From: Clostridia bacterium
Lineage (GTDB): Bacteria > Bacillota > Clostridia > Christensenellales > Aristaeellaceae
Assembly (NCBI GenBank): GCA_017938795.1
Contig: JAGBAV010000049.1
Coordinates: forward strand, 16,964 to 80,963
Direction: 5' to 3'
Length of the DNA: 64,000 nt
The notes beneath the pieces were generated by a model. It ran no database searches and was not told where the DNA came from. It saw nothing but the letters and a program-made list of their open reading frames with translations. Numbering within the stretch: position 1 is the first letter of the stretch; the number at the start of each line of letters is the position of its first letter. Shown here one piece after another: positions 16,187 to 25,127 of the stretch. The translations under genes were made by a program, and so were the position numbers.

Positions 16187-17668
16187 ATGCAGTATGAAAA
16201 TCCCATTCTCCGGGGCTTCCACCCGGACCCGAGCATCTGCCGCGTCGGCGGGGACTACTATCTGGTGGTCAGCTCATTCGAGTACTTCCCCGGGCTCCCC
16301 ATCTATCACAGCCGGGATCTGGTGAACTGGACGCATATCGGCAACTGCCTCCAGCGCGCCGGGGAATTCCCTCTGCTCGGCGTGGGCGACTCCGGCGGCG
16401 TATGGGCGCCGACCATCCGCTATCACGGCGGGCTGTTCTACGTCACCGCCACGCTGGAAAAGTACGGCAATTTCATCGTCACGGCGGAGGATCCCGCGGG
16501 CGTATGGTCCTCGCCCGTCTGGCTGCCGGAGATCGGCGGCATCGATCCCTCGCTCTACTTTGAGGACGGGCATGCCTATTACTGCACCAACGACCGCCTC
16601 GACCCGGAGCAGGAGATGATCTCCATGCAGGAGATCGACGTCGCCACGGGCCGCATCATCGGCAAGCGCAGCATGCTCTGGCAGGGCACAGGCGCGCACT
16701 TCCTTGAGGCGCCCCATGTCTATCATATCGGCGGCTGGTATTATCTGCTCGTCGCGGAGGGCGGTACCTACTACACCCACATGGCCGCCATCGCGCGCAG
16801 CCGCAGCCTGTGGGGTCCGTATGAGAGCTGCCCGCACAATCCCATCCTGACCAACATGTGCGATCCATCGTGGCAGGTGCAGTGCTCCGGCCATGCGGAT
16901 CTGTTCGAGGACGCGCAGGGCAACTGGTGGGCTGTGCATCTGGGCATCCGCCTTGCCCGCCGCACGATGACGCATTTAGGGCGCGAGACCTTCCTCACGC
17001 CCGTCGTCTGGCAGAATGGCTGGCCGGTATGCGGCCATGACCGCAAGGCAGTCATCATAGAAGACGGCCCCATCTCCGCCGCGCAGAACCCGCCCGCGCC
17101 GTTCATCGCAGACATGACAAGGACGGACTGGGAGCCGGAGTGGATCTTCCTGCGGCAGACGGATGACGCCCGCCACGCGCGCGTCCCCGGTGCGATGCTG
17201 CTGCGCCCCTGCACGCAGACTCTGCTTGACTGCTGCCCGACATTCGCCGCCGTGCGCCCGACGGATTTTGACTGCACGATGGAGGCGGCGTTTACCTTCA
17301 AGCCGCAGCAGGAGGGCGACGAGGCTGGCCTCGCCGTGCGGCTGGACAGCCGCTTCCACATTGCCTGCACATACGGCTATGGCGGCATGCTGACGCTGAC
17401 GCTGCAGGCCGAGGACGTCACGCACATCGCCGCGCAGAAGCCCGTCTGCGTGACGGAGCTCCGGCTGCGCATGCGCAGCGACAAGGAAAAGTACGTCTTT
17501 GAATACATGGAAGACGGATCGTACAAAACGCTTGGTCAGGTCTCCACGCGCTTTGTCGCCACGGAGTTCATGGGCCGCAGCTTCACCGGCACAGTCATCG
17601 GCCTATACGCCGCCTGCCGGAAGGAAACACAGGCCGTCATGCGCGTGACGGAATTCTCCGTCCGCTGA
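16187..17668 (+). CDS. glycoside hydrolase family 43 beta-xylosidase
   Basis: A 493-residue GH43 protein of the XynB type, splitting xylo-oligosaccharides from the non-reducing end or removing arabinofuranose. The N-terminus NPILRGFHPDPSIC holds the catalytic base D14; D120 (GIDPSLYF) is the pKa modulator and E174 (FLEAPH) the acid. A C-terminal concanavalin-like domain (from about residue 320; GLAVRLDSRFHIA) is characteristic of the beta-xylosidase subgroup. No signal peptide. It is the last gene of the regulator-GH115-GH2-GH43 unit and is followed by a terminator. Confidence 0.9.
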   Translation: MQYENPILRGFHPDPSICRVGGDYYLVVSSFEYFPGLPIYHSRDLVNWTHIGNCLQRAGEFPLLGVGDSGGVWAPTIRYHGGLFYVTATLEKYGNFIVTAEDPAGVWSSPVWLPEIGGIDPSLYFEDGHAYYCTNDRLDPEQEMISMQEIDVATGRIIGKRSMLWQGTGAHFLEAPHVYHIGGWYYLLVAEGGTYYTHMAAIARSRSLWGPYESCPHNPILTNMCDPSWQVQCSGHADLFEDAQGNWWAVHLGIRLARRTMTHLGRETFLTPVVWQNGWPVCGHDRKAVIIEDGPISAAQNPPAPFIADMTRTDWEPEWIFLRQTDDARHARVPGAMLLRPCTQTLLDCCPTFAAVRPTDFDCTMEAAFTFKPQQEGDEAGLAVRLDSRFHIACTYGYGGMLTLTLQAEDVTHIAAQKPVCVTELRLRMRSDKEKYVFEYMEDGSYKTLGQVSTRFVATEFMGRSFTGTVIGLYAACRKETQAVMRVTEFSVR

Positions 17669-17680
17669 TCATATCCGCCA

Positions 17681-17718
17681 ATCGTCCTCCGGCCTTTGCC
17701 GGGGGACGATTTCCTTTT
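17681..17718 (+). terminator. intrinsic terminator after the GH43 gene
   Basis: A 12-bp stem with one G-T pair (atcgtcctccgg with ccgggggacgat) and a short loop is followed by TTCCTTTT. It ends the 9498-17668 unit. Confidence 0.75.
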
Positions 17719-17760
17719 GCGGCGTAAGCCTTCAAAATGTGTAAAGACCCTCCTTTTGTA

Positions 17761-17789
17761 TTGCCCGCGGCATTCCTGTATGCTATCAT
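17761..17789 (+). promoter_or_regulatory. promoter of the MATE gene
   Basis: TTGCCC (17761-17766) and TATCAT (17784-17789), 17 bp apart, about 55 bp before the MATE start. Confidence 0.55.
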
Positions 17790-17844
17790 AGGGGCGTCTT
17801 CCCGCACATCGGATCAAACAGAAGCACACCGGAGGTATCTTTAT

Positions 17845-19251
17845 ATGCAGCGTACAGCCCCCTTCCCGTGGAAGGAATTCCTGCGCAGCGTCGCGGTGAT
17901 CGCCATCCCCGTCGCCCTGCAGAATCTGCTGACAACCACAGGATCCATGGTCGATACGATGATGATCGCATCGCTGGGCGAGACGACGGTCGGCGCGGTC
18001 GGCCTGTGCGCGCAGTTCTCCTCGCTGATGTTCAGCGGCTATTGGGGCTTTGTCGGCGGCGGCATGCTCTTCTTCTCCCAGTACTACGGGGCGAAGGACG
18101 ACGACGGCATCGACCGTTCCTACGGTATCACGCTCTTTTTCATGATGCTGGTCGCTGCGCTGTTTGCCTGCATGGCTCTGCTCTTCCCGCAGTGGGTCAT
18201 GCGCGTATACACCGACAAGACCTCCATTCAGGCAATCGGCGTGAGCTATCTTCGCATCGTGGGCTTTGCCTATCCGCTGCAGATCCTCTCCATGGCGATG
18301 AGCGCGCTGCTGCGCTCCACGGAGCGGGTGCGCATTCCCTTCTATGCGGCGGTCGCCTCCGTGCTGACGAATATCGTCTTCAACTGGCTGCTGATCTATG
18401 GAAGATTCGGCCTTCCTGCGATGGGTGTGCGCGGCGCGGCGCTGTCGACAGTCTTTGCCGCGGTGGTCAATGCCTCCGTCGTACTCATCCTCGCAAGGAT
18501 GCAGGGCTATCCGTATCTGTTCCATTTCCGCCGCCATTTCCGCTGGACGCGCTCTGCGCTGAAGCTGTATTTTCTGCGCTGCTTCCCGATCATCTGCAAT
18601 GAGGTGATGATCGGCGTGGCAAACATGATCATCAACATGGTGCTCGGCCGCCAGAGCGAGCAGGCCATCGCGGCGACCGCCGTCTTCCGCACGCTTGAGG
18701 GCCTGATCATCGGCTTCTTCAGCGGCTTCTCCAATGCCTCCTCCGTTCTGGTGGGCACGTGTGTGGGCTCCGGCGAATTGGAGACCGCCTACGAGCGGGC
18801 GAAGCGCATGGTCTTCCTCTGCGGCGGCTGCATCTTCATCGTCTGCCTTGTGATCCTCGGCGCGCATCAGCCCATCCTCACGGCGATGAGCCTCTCCGGC
18901 GAGTCCCTGCGCATCGGGCGCGGCATGCTGATCATCTACTGCGTCGCCGCCGTCATCCGCCTGTGCAACTGGACGCAGAACGATACCTACCGCTCCGCAG
19001 GCGACGCCACCACGGGCACCGTGATGGAGATCATTTTCATGTATCTGCTGGTGCTGCCCTGCGTCTGCACCGCCGGGCTTGTTTTCAAGGCGCCGTATCT
19101 TGCGATCTTCGCCTGCTGCTATATGGACGAGCCCATCCGCTTCGTGCTGATGCAGCGGCATATGTACTCCGGCAGGTGGGTGCGCCCGGTGACCGAGGAG
19201 GGGCTTGCTGCGCTGCCTGCATTCATGCAGGCGCGGCAGAAGCGCCGCTGA
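17845..19251 (+). CDS. MATE family efflux transporter
   Basis: A 468-residue membrane protein with twelve helices in two similar halves. The opening AIPVALQNLLTTTGSMVDTM and the later repeat FPIICNEVMIGVANMIINMV are the mirrored MATE half starts, including the usual pattern around VDTMMIASLGE. MATE proteins export cationic drugs or metabolites in exchange for sodium or protons. The start MQRTAPFPW is chosen because GGAGGT lies 8 bases upstream; the frame is open further up without a site. It has its own promoter and terminator, so it is a single-gene unit with no evident tie to the sugar genes on its left. Confidence 0.88.
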   Translation: MQRTAPFPWKEFLRSVAVIAIPVALQNLLTTTGSMVDTMMIASLGETTVGAVGLCAQFSSLMFSGYWGFVGGGMLFFSQYYGAKDDDGIDRSYGITLFFMMLVAALFACMALLFPQWVMRVYTDKTSIQAIGVSYLRIVGFAYPLQILSMAMSALLRSTERVRIPFYAAVASVLTNIVFNWLLIYGRFGLPAMGVRGAALSTVFAAVVNASVVLILARMQGYPYLFHFRRHFRWTRSALKLYFLRCFPIICNEVMIGVANMIINMVLGRQSEQAIAATAVFRTLEGLIIGFFSGFSNASSVLVGTCVGSGELETAYERAKRMVFLCGGCIFIVCLVILGAHQPILTAMSLSGESLRIGRGMLIIYCVAAVIRLCNWTQNDTYRSAGDATTGTVMEIIFMYLLVLPCVCTAGLVFKAPYLAIFACCYMDEPIRFVLMQRHMYSGRWVRPVTEEGLAALPAFMQARQKRR

Positions 19252-19267
19252 CTCTCTGTCCGATCAG

Positions 19268-19297
19268 ACGGATCCGCACGGGCGGATCCGTTTTTTG
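19268..19297 (+). terminator. intrinsic terminator after the MATE gene
   Basis: A perfect 10-bp stem (19268-19277 with 19282-19291, loop ACGG) runs into six T. Confidence 0.9.
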
Positions 19298-19414
19298 ATT
19301 GCGGATCATTAGCTCTATCCGCAGGCGAGCGGAATGCGCAGCGCATGCCGGTCCGGTTCATCAGACAGAATGATCCAACTTTGCCTCATACAGTCTCTGC
19401 ACTGCCTGCATCCC

Positions 19415-19443
19415 TTGCGCTCCAAATTCCGGTGTGCTATGAT
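19415..19443 (+). promoter_or_regulatory. promoter of the SGNH hydrolase gene
   Basis: TTGCGC (19415-19420) and TATGAT (19438-19443), 17 bp apart, with TG one base before the -10; about 30 bp before the start codon. Confidence 0.6.
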
Positions 19444-19472
19444 AAACCATACCTTACCAAAGGAGAATGACA

Positions 19473-20648
19473 ATGAAACGTATGTTTGTCCGTGCGCTGG
19501 GTCTCGCGCTCAGCGGTATGGTCTTTCTTTCCGCCGGGGCGGCCGAACAGCCCCTCTTCACAAGCGAAATGGAGCAGGCCGGCCTTGTCTCCATCGGCAA
19601 TACGCAGCGCATTCACAGGGCAATCGACAAGGCCCGCGCGGGCGAAGAGGTGACCGTCGCCTTCATCGGCGGCTCCATCACCGAGGGCGCGCTCGCCGTC
19701 CCGCAGGAGACGGGCTGCTATGCGGCGCTCGCCGCGCAGCATTTCGCTGCCCGGTTCATGCCCGATGCGCAGCAGCTGCGCTATATCAACGCGGGCATCT
19801 CCGGCACGCCGTCGCTGCTGGGCGTCACCAGATCCTATGACGATGTGATCGCCCATGCGCCGGATGTCGTCTTCGTGGAATTCGCCGTGAACGACGCCAA
19901 CGACGCAGACGCGCAGATGGCCTATGAATCCCTCGTGCGCCGCCTGCTGGAGAGCGAATCCCAGCCCGCCGTCGTGCTGATCTTCACCGTGCTGCACAAC
20001 GGCTACACCGCGCAGCCGCATATGCAGAAGATCGGCGCGCACTATGATCTGGGCATGATCTCCGTCAGCGACGCGATCACGCCGCAGCTGAAAACCGGAA
20101 ACATGAAATGGGAGGATTACTCCAGCGACTACGCTCACCCCAACAACGAGGGTCACGCCTTCATCGCGCGGATGATCGACCGCCTCTATGCTGCTGCGGC
20201 GGATACCCCGGCGCAGCCGCACACGATTCCTCAGGAGCCGGTCTGCAGCGCGGACCTTGCGCGCCTTGTGAATCTGCGCAAGGGCGATCCCGCGATCGTC
20301 AGCGAGGGCTCCTTCCCCTCCGCCGCAGGGCGCTGCTATACCTATAATAAGGGCTGGCGTCACTGGGGCAATCGCGGCGGCAGCGAGCCCTTCGTCTTCA
20401 CCACGAACGCCAGCGTCATCACCCTCGTCAACCGGCAGGAGAACAACAAGAAATGCGGCAGCGCGGAGGTCTATGTGGACGGCGTGCTGCGCACGACCCT
20501 GCGCGGGCATGATGAGAAGGCATGGGGCTACCCCGTCACGCAGCTGCTGCGCATTGGCAAGGGCCCGCATACCATCGAAATCCGCATGGCCGAGGGCGAC
20601 GAGGATAAGGACTTTATCCTGCTGGACGTCGGTCTTGGCGGTGATTGA
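19473..20648 (+). CDS. secreted SGNH/GDSL-type esterase with C-terminal beta-domain
   Basis: A 391-residue exported hydrolase. The N-terminus MKRMFVRALGLALSG is a signal peptide, cleaved near AGA-AEQ. The four SGNH blocks are in order: S68 in FIGGSIT, G108 in INAGISG, N140 in VEFAVND, and the D219/H222 pair in SSDYAHPN. Family members deacetylate sugars or polysaccharides. A beta-rich tail (from about residue 255, with RHWGNRGGSEPFVF) may bind carbohydrate. Start choice: of two ATGs two codons apart, the second has AAGGAG at 7 bases. Removal of acetyl groups from xylan outside the cell would suit the nearby intracellular glycosidases, but this is inference. Confidence 0.85.
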   Translation: MKRMFVRALGLALSGMVFLSAGAAEQPLFTSEMEQAGLVSIGNTQRIHRAIDKARAGEEVTVAFIGGSITEGALAVPQETGCYAALAAQHFAARFMPDAQQLRYINAGISGTPSLLGVTRSYDDVIAHAPDVVFVEFAVNDANDADAQMAYESLVRRLLESESQPAVVLIFTVLHNGYTAQPHMQKIGAHYDLGMISVSDAITPQLKTGNMKWEDYSSDYAHPNNEGHAFIARMIDRLYAAAADTPAQPHTIPQEPVCSADLARLVNLRKGDPAIVSEGSFPSAAGRCYTYNKGWRHWGNRGGSEPFVFTTNASVITLVNRQENNKKCGSAEVYVDGVLRTTLRGHDEKAWGYPVTQLLRIGKGPHTIEIRMAEGDEDKDFILLDVGLGGD

Positions 20649-20687
20649 CAGGCTGCATCCCCCCTCAGAGCAGACAGGAGGACGCCA

Positions 20688-21374
20688 ATGAGGATCATCT
20701 TCGTACGCCACGGTCACCCTAATTATGAGAAGGACTGCCTGACGGATCTGGGGCATCTTCAGGCGCAGGCCGCCGCCGAGCGCCTGAAGGATGAAGGAAT
20801 CACACAGATCCACGCTTCCTCCAGCGGACGCGCAAGGGAAACGGCGGAGCATACCGCGCAGCTGCTTTCTCTGCCCGTCACGCAGCATGACTTCATGCGC
20901 GAGATCTGGTGGGGCTCCGCAGACGGCGAGCCCATCGCCCACGGCGGGCAGCCATGGATGATCGCGGAGGATATGGTCGCCGCGCAGCAGAGCCTGCTTG
21001 ACAGCGGCTGGGGTGACTCGCCCTATTTCAGCCGCAATACCGCAACGACACATGTGCGCATGATCGCAGACAAGCTGGACGCCTTCCTGCTGACGCTGGG
21101 TTATGCCCGCGAGGGGCTTTATTACCGCGTGCGGGGCAGCGCCGGCGGCACGATTGCGATCTTCAGCCACGGCGGTTCCTCCTCCGCGATGCTCAGCCAT
21201 CTGTTTAACCTGCCCTTCCCCTTTGTCTGCAATGCGATGCCGCCGGACTTCACGGCAGTCACGATTCTTCGTCTGCCGGATGAGGAGGGCGTCCTCGCCT
21301 CGCCGAATTTCGAACTTCTGGGCGACGCGCGCCATATCCGCGGCGTGACCACGGAGAATCTGTTCGGGCGATAA
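20688..21374 (+). CDS. histidine phosphatase family protein (phosphoglycerate mutase-like)
   Basis: A 228-residue protein with the family opening FVRHGHPNYE (phospho-accepting H8), TDLGHLQA, the phosphate-pocket arginine in SSSGRARETAE, and the second catalytic histidine in IFSHGGSS. Such enzymes remove phosphate from sugars, nucleotides or cofactors; the insert between the two halves (residues about 75-150) is not diagnostic. It follows the esterase by 39 bp behind GGAGG, so the two are probably co-transcribed. Substrate unknown. Confidence 0.85.
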   Translation: MRIIFVRHGHPNYEKDCLTDLGHLQAQAAAERLKDEGITQIHASSSGRARETAEHTAQLLSLPVTQHDFMREIWWGSADGEPIAHGGQPWMIAEDMVAAQQSLLDSGWGDSPYFSRNTATTHVRMIADKLDAFLLTLGYAREGLYYRVRGSAGGTIAIFSHGGSSSAMLSHLFNLPFPFVCNAMPPDFTAVTILRLPDEEGVLASPNFELLGDARHIRGVTTENLFGR

Positions 21375-21429
21375 GACAGGCCATACCCGGCTGCACGACG
21401 CTTCGCGCCATGTTCCGTCACATAGAATC

Positions 21430-21467
21430 AGCCGCTCCTGCGATGCAGGAGCGGCTCTTGCTTTTCT
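21430..21467 (+). terminator. intrinsic terminator between convergent genes
   Basis: A perfect 12-bp stem (21430-21441 with 21445-21456, loop GAT) is followed by CTTGCTTTT. The minus side has no T-run, so it mainly serves the phosphatase gene. Confidence 0.7.
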
Positions 21468-21470
21468 CTT

Positions 21471-22898
21471 TTACAGCGTGGTGATCAGGCGGATGTAGAA
21501 CTGCACCGTCTTCACCAGCGTATCGATCGGCACACGCTCGTCGTTGCCGTGGATCATCGCGCGCTCTTCCTTGCTCAGAAACATCGGCGTGAAGCGATAG
21601 ACCTTGTCCGTGATGCTGCAGTAGTGGCGCGAATCGCTGCAGGCCATCATCAGATACGGCGAGACAATCGCCTCCGGCCATGTCCTGCGGATCGCGGCGC
21701 AGAGCTTGTCCCATCCCTCGCCCTGCGCAGGGGAGCTGATGGACGGGTTCATGCCGCTGATCACCTCGCAGGTGATCTCCGGATTTCTGATCACAGAGGT
21801 AAGATACGCCTTCGCAGACTCGACCGTCTCTCCGCCGAGCAGGCGCAGATTGACGCCGAAGCTCGCGCTGGGCGGAAGCACATTGTATGCGTCGCTGCCC
21901 TCAAAGCGCGTGACGGCAACCGTCGTGCGCATGAGCGCGTTGAGCTCGCCGCCGGAGAGGCGGCAATAGAGATTGAGCACCGGCCTGAAGCACCAGAGAT
22001 TGGCGAAGATCATCCTGTAAAGGAAGGACGAATGACGGCCCAGCGTATCAAACAGGCCCGCGGCGGGCGGCGTGAGTCTGCCCGCAAAGGGGTGCTTCTC
22101 AATATTCACCACCGCACGGCTGAGCTGCCCGAGCGCCGTCTTCACCGGCGGTGTGGATGCATGCCCGCCCGGGGTATTCAGGGAAAATCTGAAGTTGGCA
22201 AATCCCTTCTCCGCGACGCCGACCACAGCGCACGGCGCAGACACGCCGGGGAACACCTTGCTGACGACCGCGCCGCCCTCGTCCACAACCAGAGCAGGCG
22301 TGACGCCCAGCTCCCGGAGCCGCTCAACAATCTGCGGGCAGGAGGCGCCGTCCACCTCCTCCTCGCCGGAGAAGGAGAGATACAGATCATTCTCCGGCAC
22401 AAAGCCGTCGCTAAGCAGCGCTTCCAGCGCCTCAAGGACGCCCAGCAGCGTGCCCTTGGTATCCAGCGTCCCGCGCCCCCAGATGCAGCCATCCTCGATC
22501 ACCGCGTCAAACGGCGGCTTTGTCCATCCCTCTTCATTGACCGGCACCACGTCGTAATGCGCCATGAGCACAGAGGGCTTTGCAGCGGAACGGCCCGCCA
22601 TGTGATACAAGAGCCCCGTGCGGCCGACGCGCTCGAGCGTAAATGCTCTGTGCACATTCGGATACCGCTCCTTCAGGAGCGCGCGGAACTTTTCAAACTC
22701 AGGCTCGTCAACCTTTGACCAGTCCCTGCCGGAGACCGTGCGGCAGCGGATCATATCCTGCATATTGCGCACGATTCGCTCCCTGTCCGGCTCCGCCGGA
22801 ATGGGGCTGACCGGCTCCTGCGGCGCGGGCACGAAGCGGAGCGTACGCACGATGATCACCGCGGCAAAAGCCGCAAGGGCAAGAAGCAGCACAGCCAT
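21471..22898 (-). CDS. membrane-anchored M20 family metallopeptidase (PM20D1/CPS1-like)
   Basis: A 475-residue two-zinc hydrolase anchored by one N-terminal helix (residues 2-20). Ligands and catalytic residues are recognisable: H114 and D116 in MAHYDVVP, D146 in GRGTLDTKG, and E179-E180 in FSGEEEVDG; a lid domain (about 220-340) and the last ligand region CSDSRHY follow. The closest type is the carboxypeptidase-S/PM20D1 group, which cleaves or makes N-acyl amino acids and dipeptides. The gene lies 3 bp after the preceding membrane-protein gene, in a four-gene minus-strand operon. The pairing suggests that its substrate or product crosses the membrane through these partners. Confidence 0.88.
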   Translation of the reverse strand: MAVLLLALAAFAAVIIVRTLRFVPAPQEPVSPIPAEPDRERIVRNMQDMIRCRTVSGRDWSKVDEPEFEKFRALLKERYPNVHRAFTLERVGRTGLLYHMAGRSAAKPSVLMAHYDVVPVNEEGWTKPPFDAVIEDGCIWGRGTLDTKGTLLGVLEALEALLSDGFVPENDLYLSFSGEEEVDGASCPQIVERLRELGVTPALVVDEGGAVVSKVFPGVSAPCAVVGVAEKGFANFRFSLNTPGGHASTPPVKTALGQLSRAVVNIEKHPFAGRLTPPAAGLFDTLGRHSSFLYRMIFANLWCFRPVLNLYCRLSGGELNALMRTTVAVTRFEGSDAYNVLPPSASFGVNLRLLGGETVESAKAYLTSVIRNPEITCEVISGMNPSISSPAQGEGWDKLCAAIRRTWPEAIVSPYLMMACSDSRHYCSITDKVYRFTPMFLSKEERAMIHGNDERVPIDTLVKTVQFYIRLITTL

Positions 22899-22901
22899 CG
22901 C

Positions 22902-23555
22902 TTACACCATTCCTTTCTTATACATCACGCGCGCGGCGATCAGCGCGATGATCACGCCGACCGGCACCAGCACGCCCACGGAGGACGCAAGGGACGGCAC
23001 CGCAAGGAACAGCGCAATCATGAACAGCAGCGGCGCGACGGAGAGCTTCCAGTTCTTGCTGATATAGACGACGCCGAGGCCGCCGAAAAGCGCCGGCAGA
23101 ATATTGTCAAACGCAGGCTTGAGCACGGGCGAATTAAGCAGCGGCGCGATCAGCGTCAGCAGGCACACGCCCACGGCAATCACCAGCGTGGTGACAATCG
23201 AGCTGACGGCGATGGCGATGGTGGAGATGACCTCTCCCTCCTCGCTGCCGGGCCTGACGCCCATGGACTCCATGGCGCTGAGCGCGCTGGGCGCCTTGAG
23301 GCTGGTGAGGTTGCCGGTGACAAAGGCCAGATAGGTGCCGCCCACGCCGAGCATGGGCGTATAGGTGATGACCTCGATCACGCCGACCGTCCAGAAGATC
23401 GGCGCGACGCCCATCAGCCCCTTAAGGACGGCGGTCAGCTCCGGCCATGCATTGTACCGGATGCAGATCGCCGCAGGCACCATCGCAACGATGACCGCTG
23501 CGGTGATGATCCAGATCTTGCCGTACCGGTCGGTATCCTTCATATAATCCTTCAT
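22902..23555 (-). CDS. polytopic membrane protein paired with the DUF5058-like protein
   Basis: A 217-residue protein with about five to six helices. Visible blocks are IEVITYTPMLGVGGTYLAFV, the acidic turn RPGSEEGEVISTIAIAVSS and VYISKNWKLSVAP. The start MKDYMKD is chosen for GGAGGAG 7 bases upstream. It lies 25 bp after the DUF5058-like gene and 3 bp before the M20 peptidase gene. I recall DUF5058 genes accompanied by such a partner but know no biochemical role. The layout of two short, glycine-rich membrane proteins resembles two-part transporters or concentrative permeases. Function is not assigned. Confidence 0.7.
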   Translation of the reverse strand: MKDYMKDTDRYGKIWIITAAVIVAMVPAAICIRYNAWPELTAVLKGLMGVAPIFWTVGVIEVITYTPMLGVGGTYLAFVTGNLTSLKAPSALSAMESMGVRPGSEEGEVISTIAIAVSSIVTTLVIAVGVCLLTLIAPLLNSPVLKPAFDNILPALFGGLGVVYISKNWKLSVAPLLFMIALFLAVPSLASSVGVLVPVGVIIALIAARVMYKKGMV

Positions 23556-23580
23556 GAATGAACTCCTCCTTCCCCCGTCG

Positions 23581-24303
23581 TCAGGACAGCAGCGGCGCGA
23601 TGACGACCGCAAAGACCATGGCGCCGATCATCGAGATCGACATCGCATAGGTCTCCAGCCACTGCATGTTCTTCTTTTTGATCAGCAGGCCGCACACGCC
23701 CATCAGCGCCGCCGAGCACAGCAGCACCAGAATCGGGATCAGGCCGGCCGCGCCCTTGCCCACATCGGCGAAGACCATGCCAAGGAACGCAGAGATCATA
23801 CCAAGGAACATGGAGGTCATGAACAGATCGCCCCATTTTTCATCCCTGCTGCGCAGCTTCACCACGCCGCCGCGGATCTTCTTCATCAGCACAGGCGGCA
23901 GGAGAATGCTGGGCATGATGCCCAGCGTCATGACCCACGCGATGGCGGTATAGACCTTCGGATCGGTCACCATCTCGGACAGGGAGACGCCCAGCGCCTT
24001 CGCCGTGGAGGAGGCCGCGGGCAGCTCATACGTCAGCGCGCCGATGACGCTCATGCGGATCCACGGCAGCGGGATCCCAAGGAACTTGGAGAGCGTAACC
24101 ACGCCCAGCAGGATCGATACCGCCGGCGCAACAGTGAAGACGGCCGAGGAGATCATCACCCTGCGCAGCTTCTCCTTCGCCATCCCCATCTCCACGCCGC
24201 GCCTGTATGCACGGACAAGAAAGAATACCGACTGCGCCAGCACAAAGATGATGACCAGCACAGCGATTCCATACAGAAACGAGCTGTTCGCACTGAATGC
24301 CAT
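23581..24303 (-). CDS. DUF5058-like membrane protein
   Basis: A 240-residue protein with about seven helices, resembling the DUF5058 family of Firmicutes. Characteristic stretches are the cytoplasmic RAYRRGVEMGM, the helix pair around LLGVVTLSKFLGIPLPWIRM, the loop ELPAASSTAKALGVSLSEM, and MTLGIMPSILLPPVLMKK. Polar residues inside helices hint at transport. It starts behind AAGGGGG and follows the YitT-like gene by 17 bp. With the next gene it probably forms one complex that serves the M20 peptidase; this is inference from order and spacing only. Confidence 0.7.
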   Translation of the reverse strand: MAFSANSSFLYGIAVLVIIFVLAQSVFFLVRAYRRGVEMGMAKEKLRRVMISSAVFTVAPAVSILLGVVTLSKFLGIPLPWIRMSVIGALTYELPAASSTAKALGVSLSEMVTDPKVYTAIAWVMTLGIMPSILLPPVLMKKIRGGVVKLRSRDEKWGDLFMTSMFLGMISAFLGMVFADVGKGAAGLIPILVLLCSAALMGVCGLLIKKKNMQWLETYAMSISMIGAMVFAVVIAPLLS

Positions 24304-24320
24304 ATATGTACCCCCTTGTA

Positions 24321-25013
24321 TTATCGCTCGAAGAAGCGGCGAAGCGGCAGCGCATCCTTCATCTCAAAGCGCGCAGTGATCGCTCCCGCGATCGCGGAGA
24401 TCATCGTGCCGTTGACCAGCGCGCAGAGGATTGTGCCCGCCTTGACGCCCTCAAAATGACCAAAGCCGAAGAACATGAAGGACATGATCACCGACACAAG
24501 GCAGCTCGTGCAGTCATATCCGGTCTTCACCCTGCCCACGTCCATGCGCCACTTTGCAGAGAGCTCCTTGACCAGCAGCTCATACACCTCCGGCGCGATA
24601 TACGTCATCAGGAAGAGCGCCACGCCCATGGAGCAGACCACCATACCCAGCACATAATAGACCGCGCGCAGCGCAAAGCCGCCGCCCGGCAGCCCGGAGC
24701 AGAGCGCAATGCAGGCATCCAGCGTCAGGCCATAAAGCACAGCCGTCACAAAGGAAAAGAAATAATACAGCCGCACCCTTCGCATGAGCAGAATGAGCAG
24801 CAGGAGCAGAACGCCCTGAAGCAGATATTCCGCCATGCCGAAGCTGAAGAACGGGAGCGCGGGCGACAGCTTCAGATGCAGCAGATACGCCGGGGCGACC
24901 ACCATGGACATACCGAAATCCGCAAGCTCCATCAATGCCGTCCCCAGCGCAAGCAGGAGCATGCCAAGCACATACGCCAGCTCTGTATACAGAACAGGCT
25001 TCTTCTGTTTCAT
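24321..25013 (-). CDS. YitT/YczE-like membrane protein
   Basis: A 230-residue protein with about six helices. It resembles the YczE/YyaS/YitT group: the N-terminal LGMLLLALGTALMELADFGMSM and the mid-protein LGMVVCSMGVALFLMTYIAPE are two similar halves, as in that group. The loop KTGYDCTSC carries two cysteines. The start MKQKKP is chosen for GGAGG 8 bases before it. First gene of the minus-strand operon that continues with the DUF5058-like pair and M20 peptidase, and behind a clear promoter. The biochemical role of the family is not established to my knowledge. Confidence 0.75.
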   Translation of the reverse strand: MKQKKPVLYTELAYVLGMLLLALGTALMELADFGMSMVVAPAYLLHLKLSPALPFFSFGMAEYLLQGVLLLLLILLMRRVRLYYFFSFVTAVLYGLTLDACIALCSGLPGGGFALRAVYYVLGMVVCSMGVALFLMTYIAPEVYELLVKELSAKWRMDVGRVKTGYDCTSCLVSVIMSFMFFGFGHFEGVKAGTILCALVNGTMISAIAGAITARFEMKDALPLRRFFER

Positions 25014-25073
25014 ATGCATTTCCTCCATCACAGCCGGCTGCCCGCCGACTCATTGGTATTGAACATGCCTATG

Positions 25074-25102
25074 ATTGTAGCATCGACCGCGCGCCGACAC
25101 AA
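25074..25102 (-). promoter_or_regulatory. promoter of the YitT-DUF5058-M20 operon
   Basis: On the minus strand TTGTGT (25097-25102) and TACAAT (25074-25079), 17 bp apart, about 60 bp before the first start codon. A pair of DnaA boxes lies 26-56 bp further upstream. Confidence 0.6.
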
Positions 25103-25127
25103 GAAAAAACTGACGCAAAGAATACAT

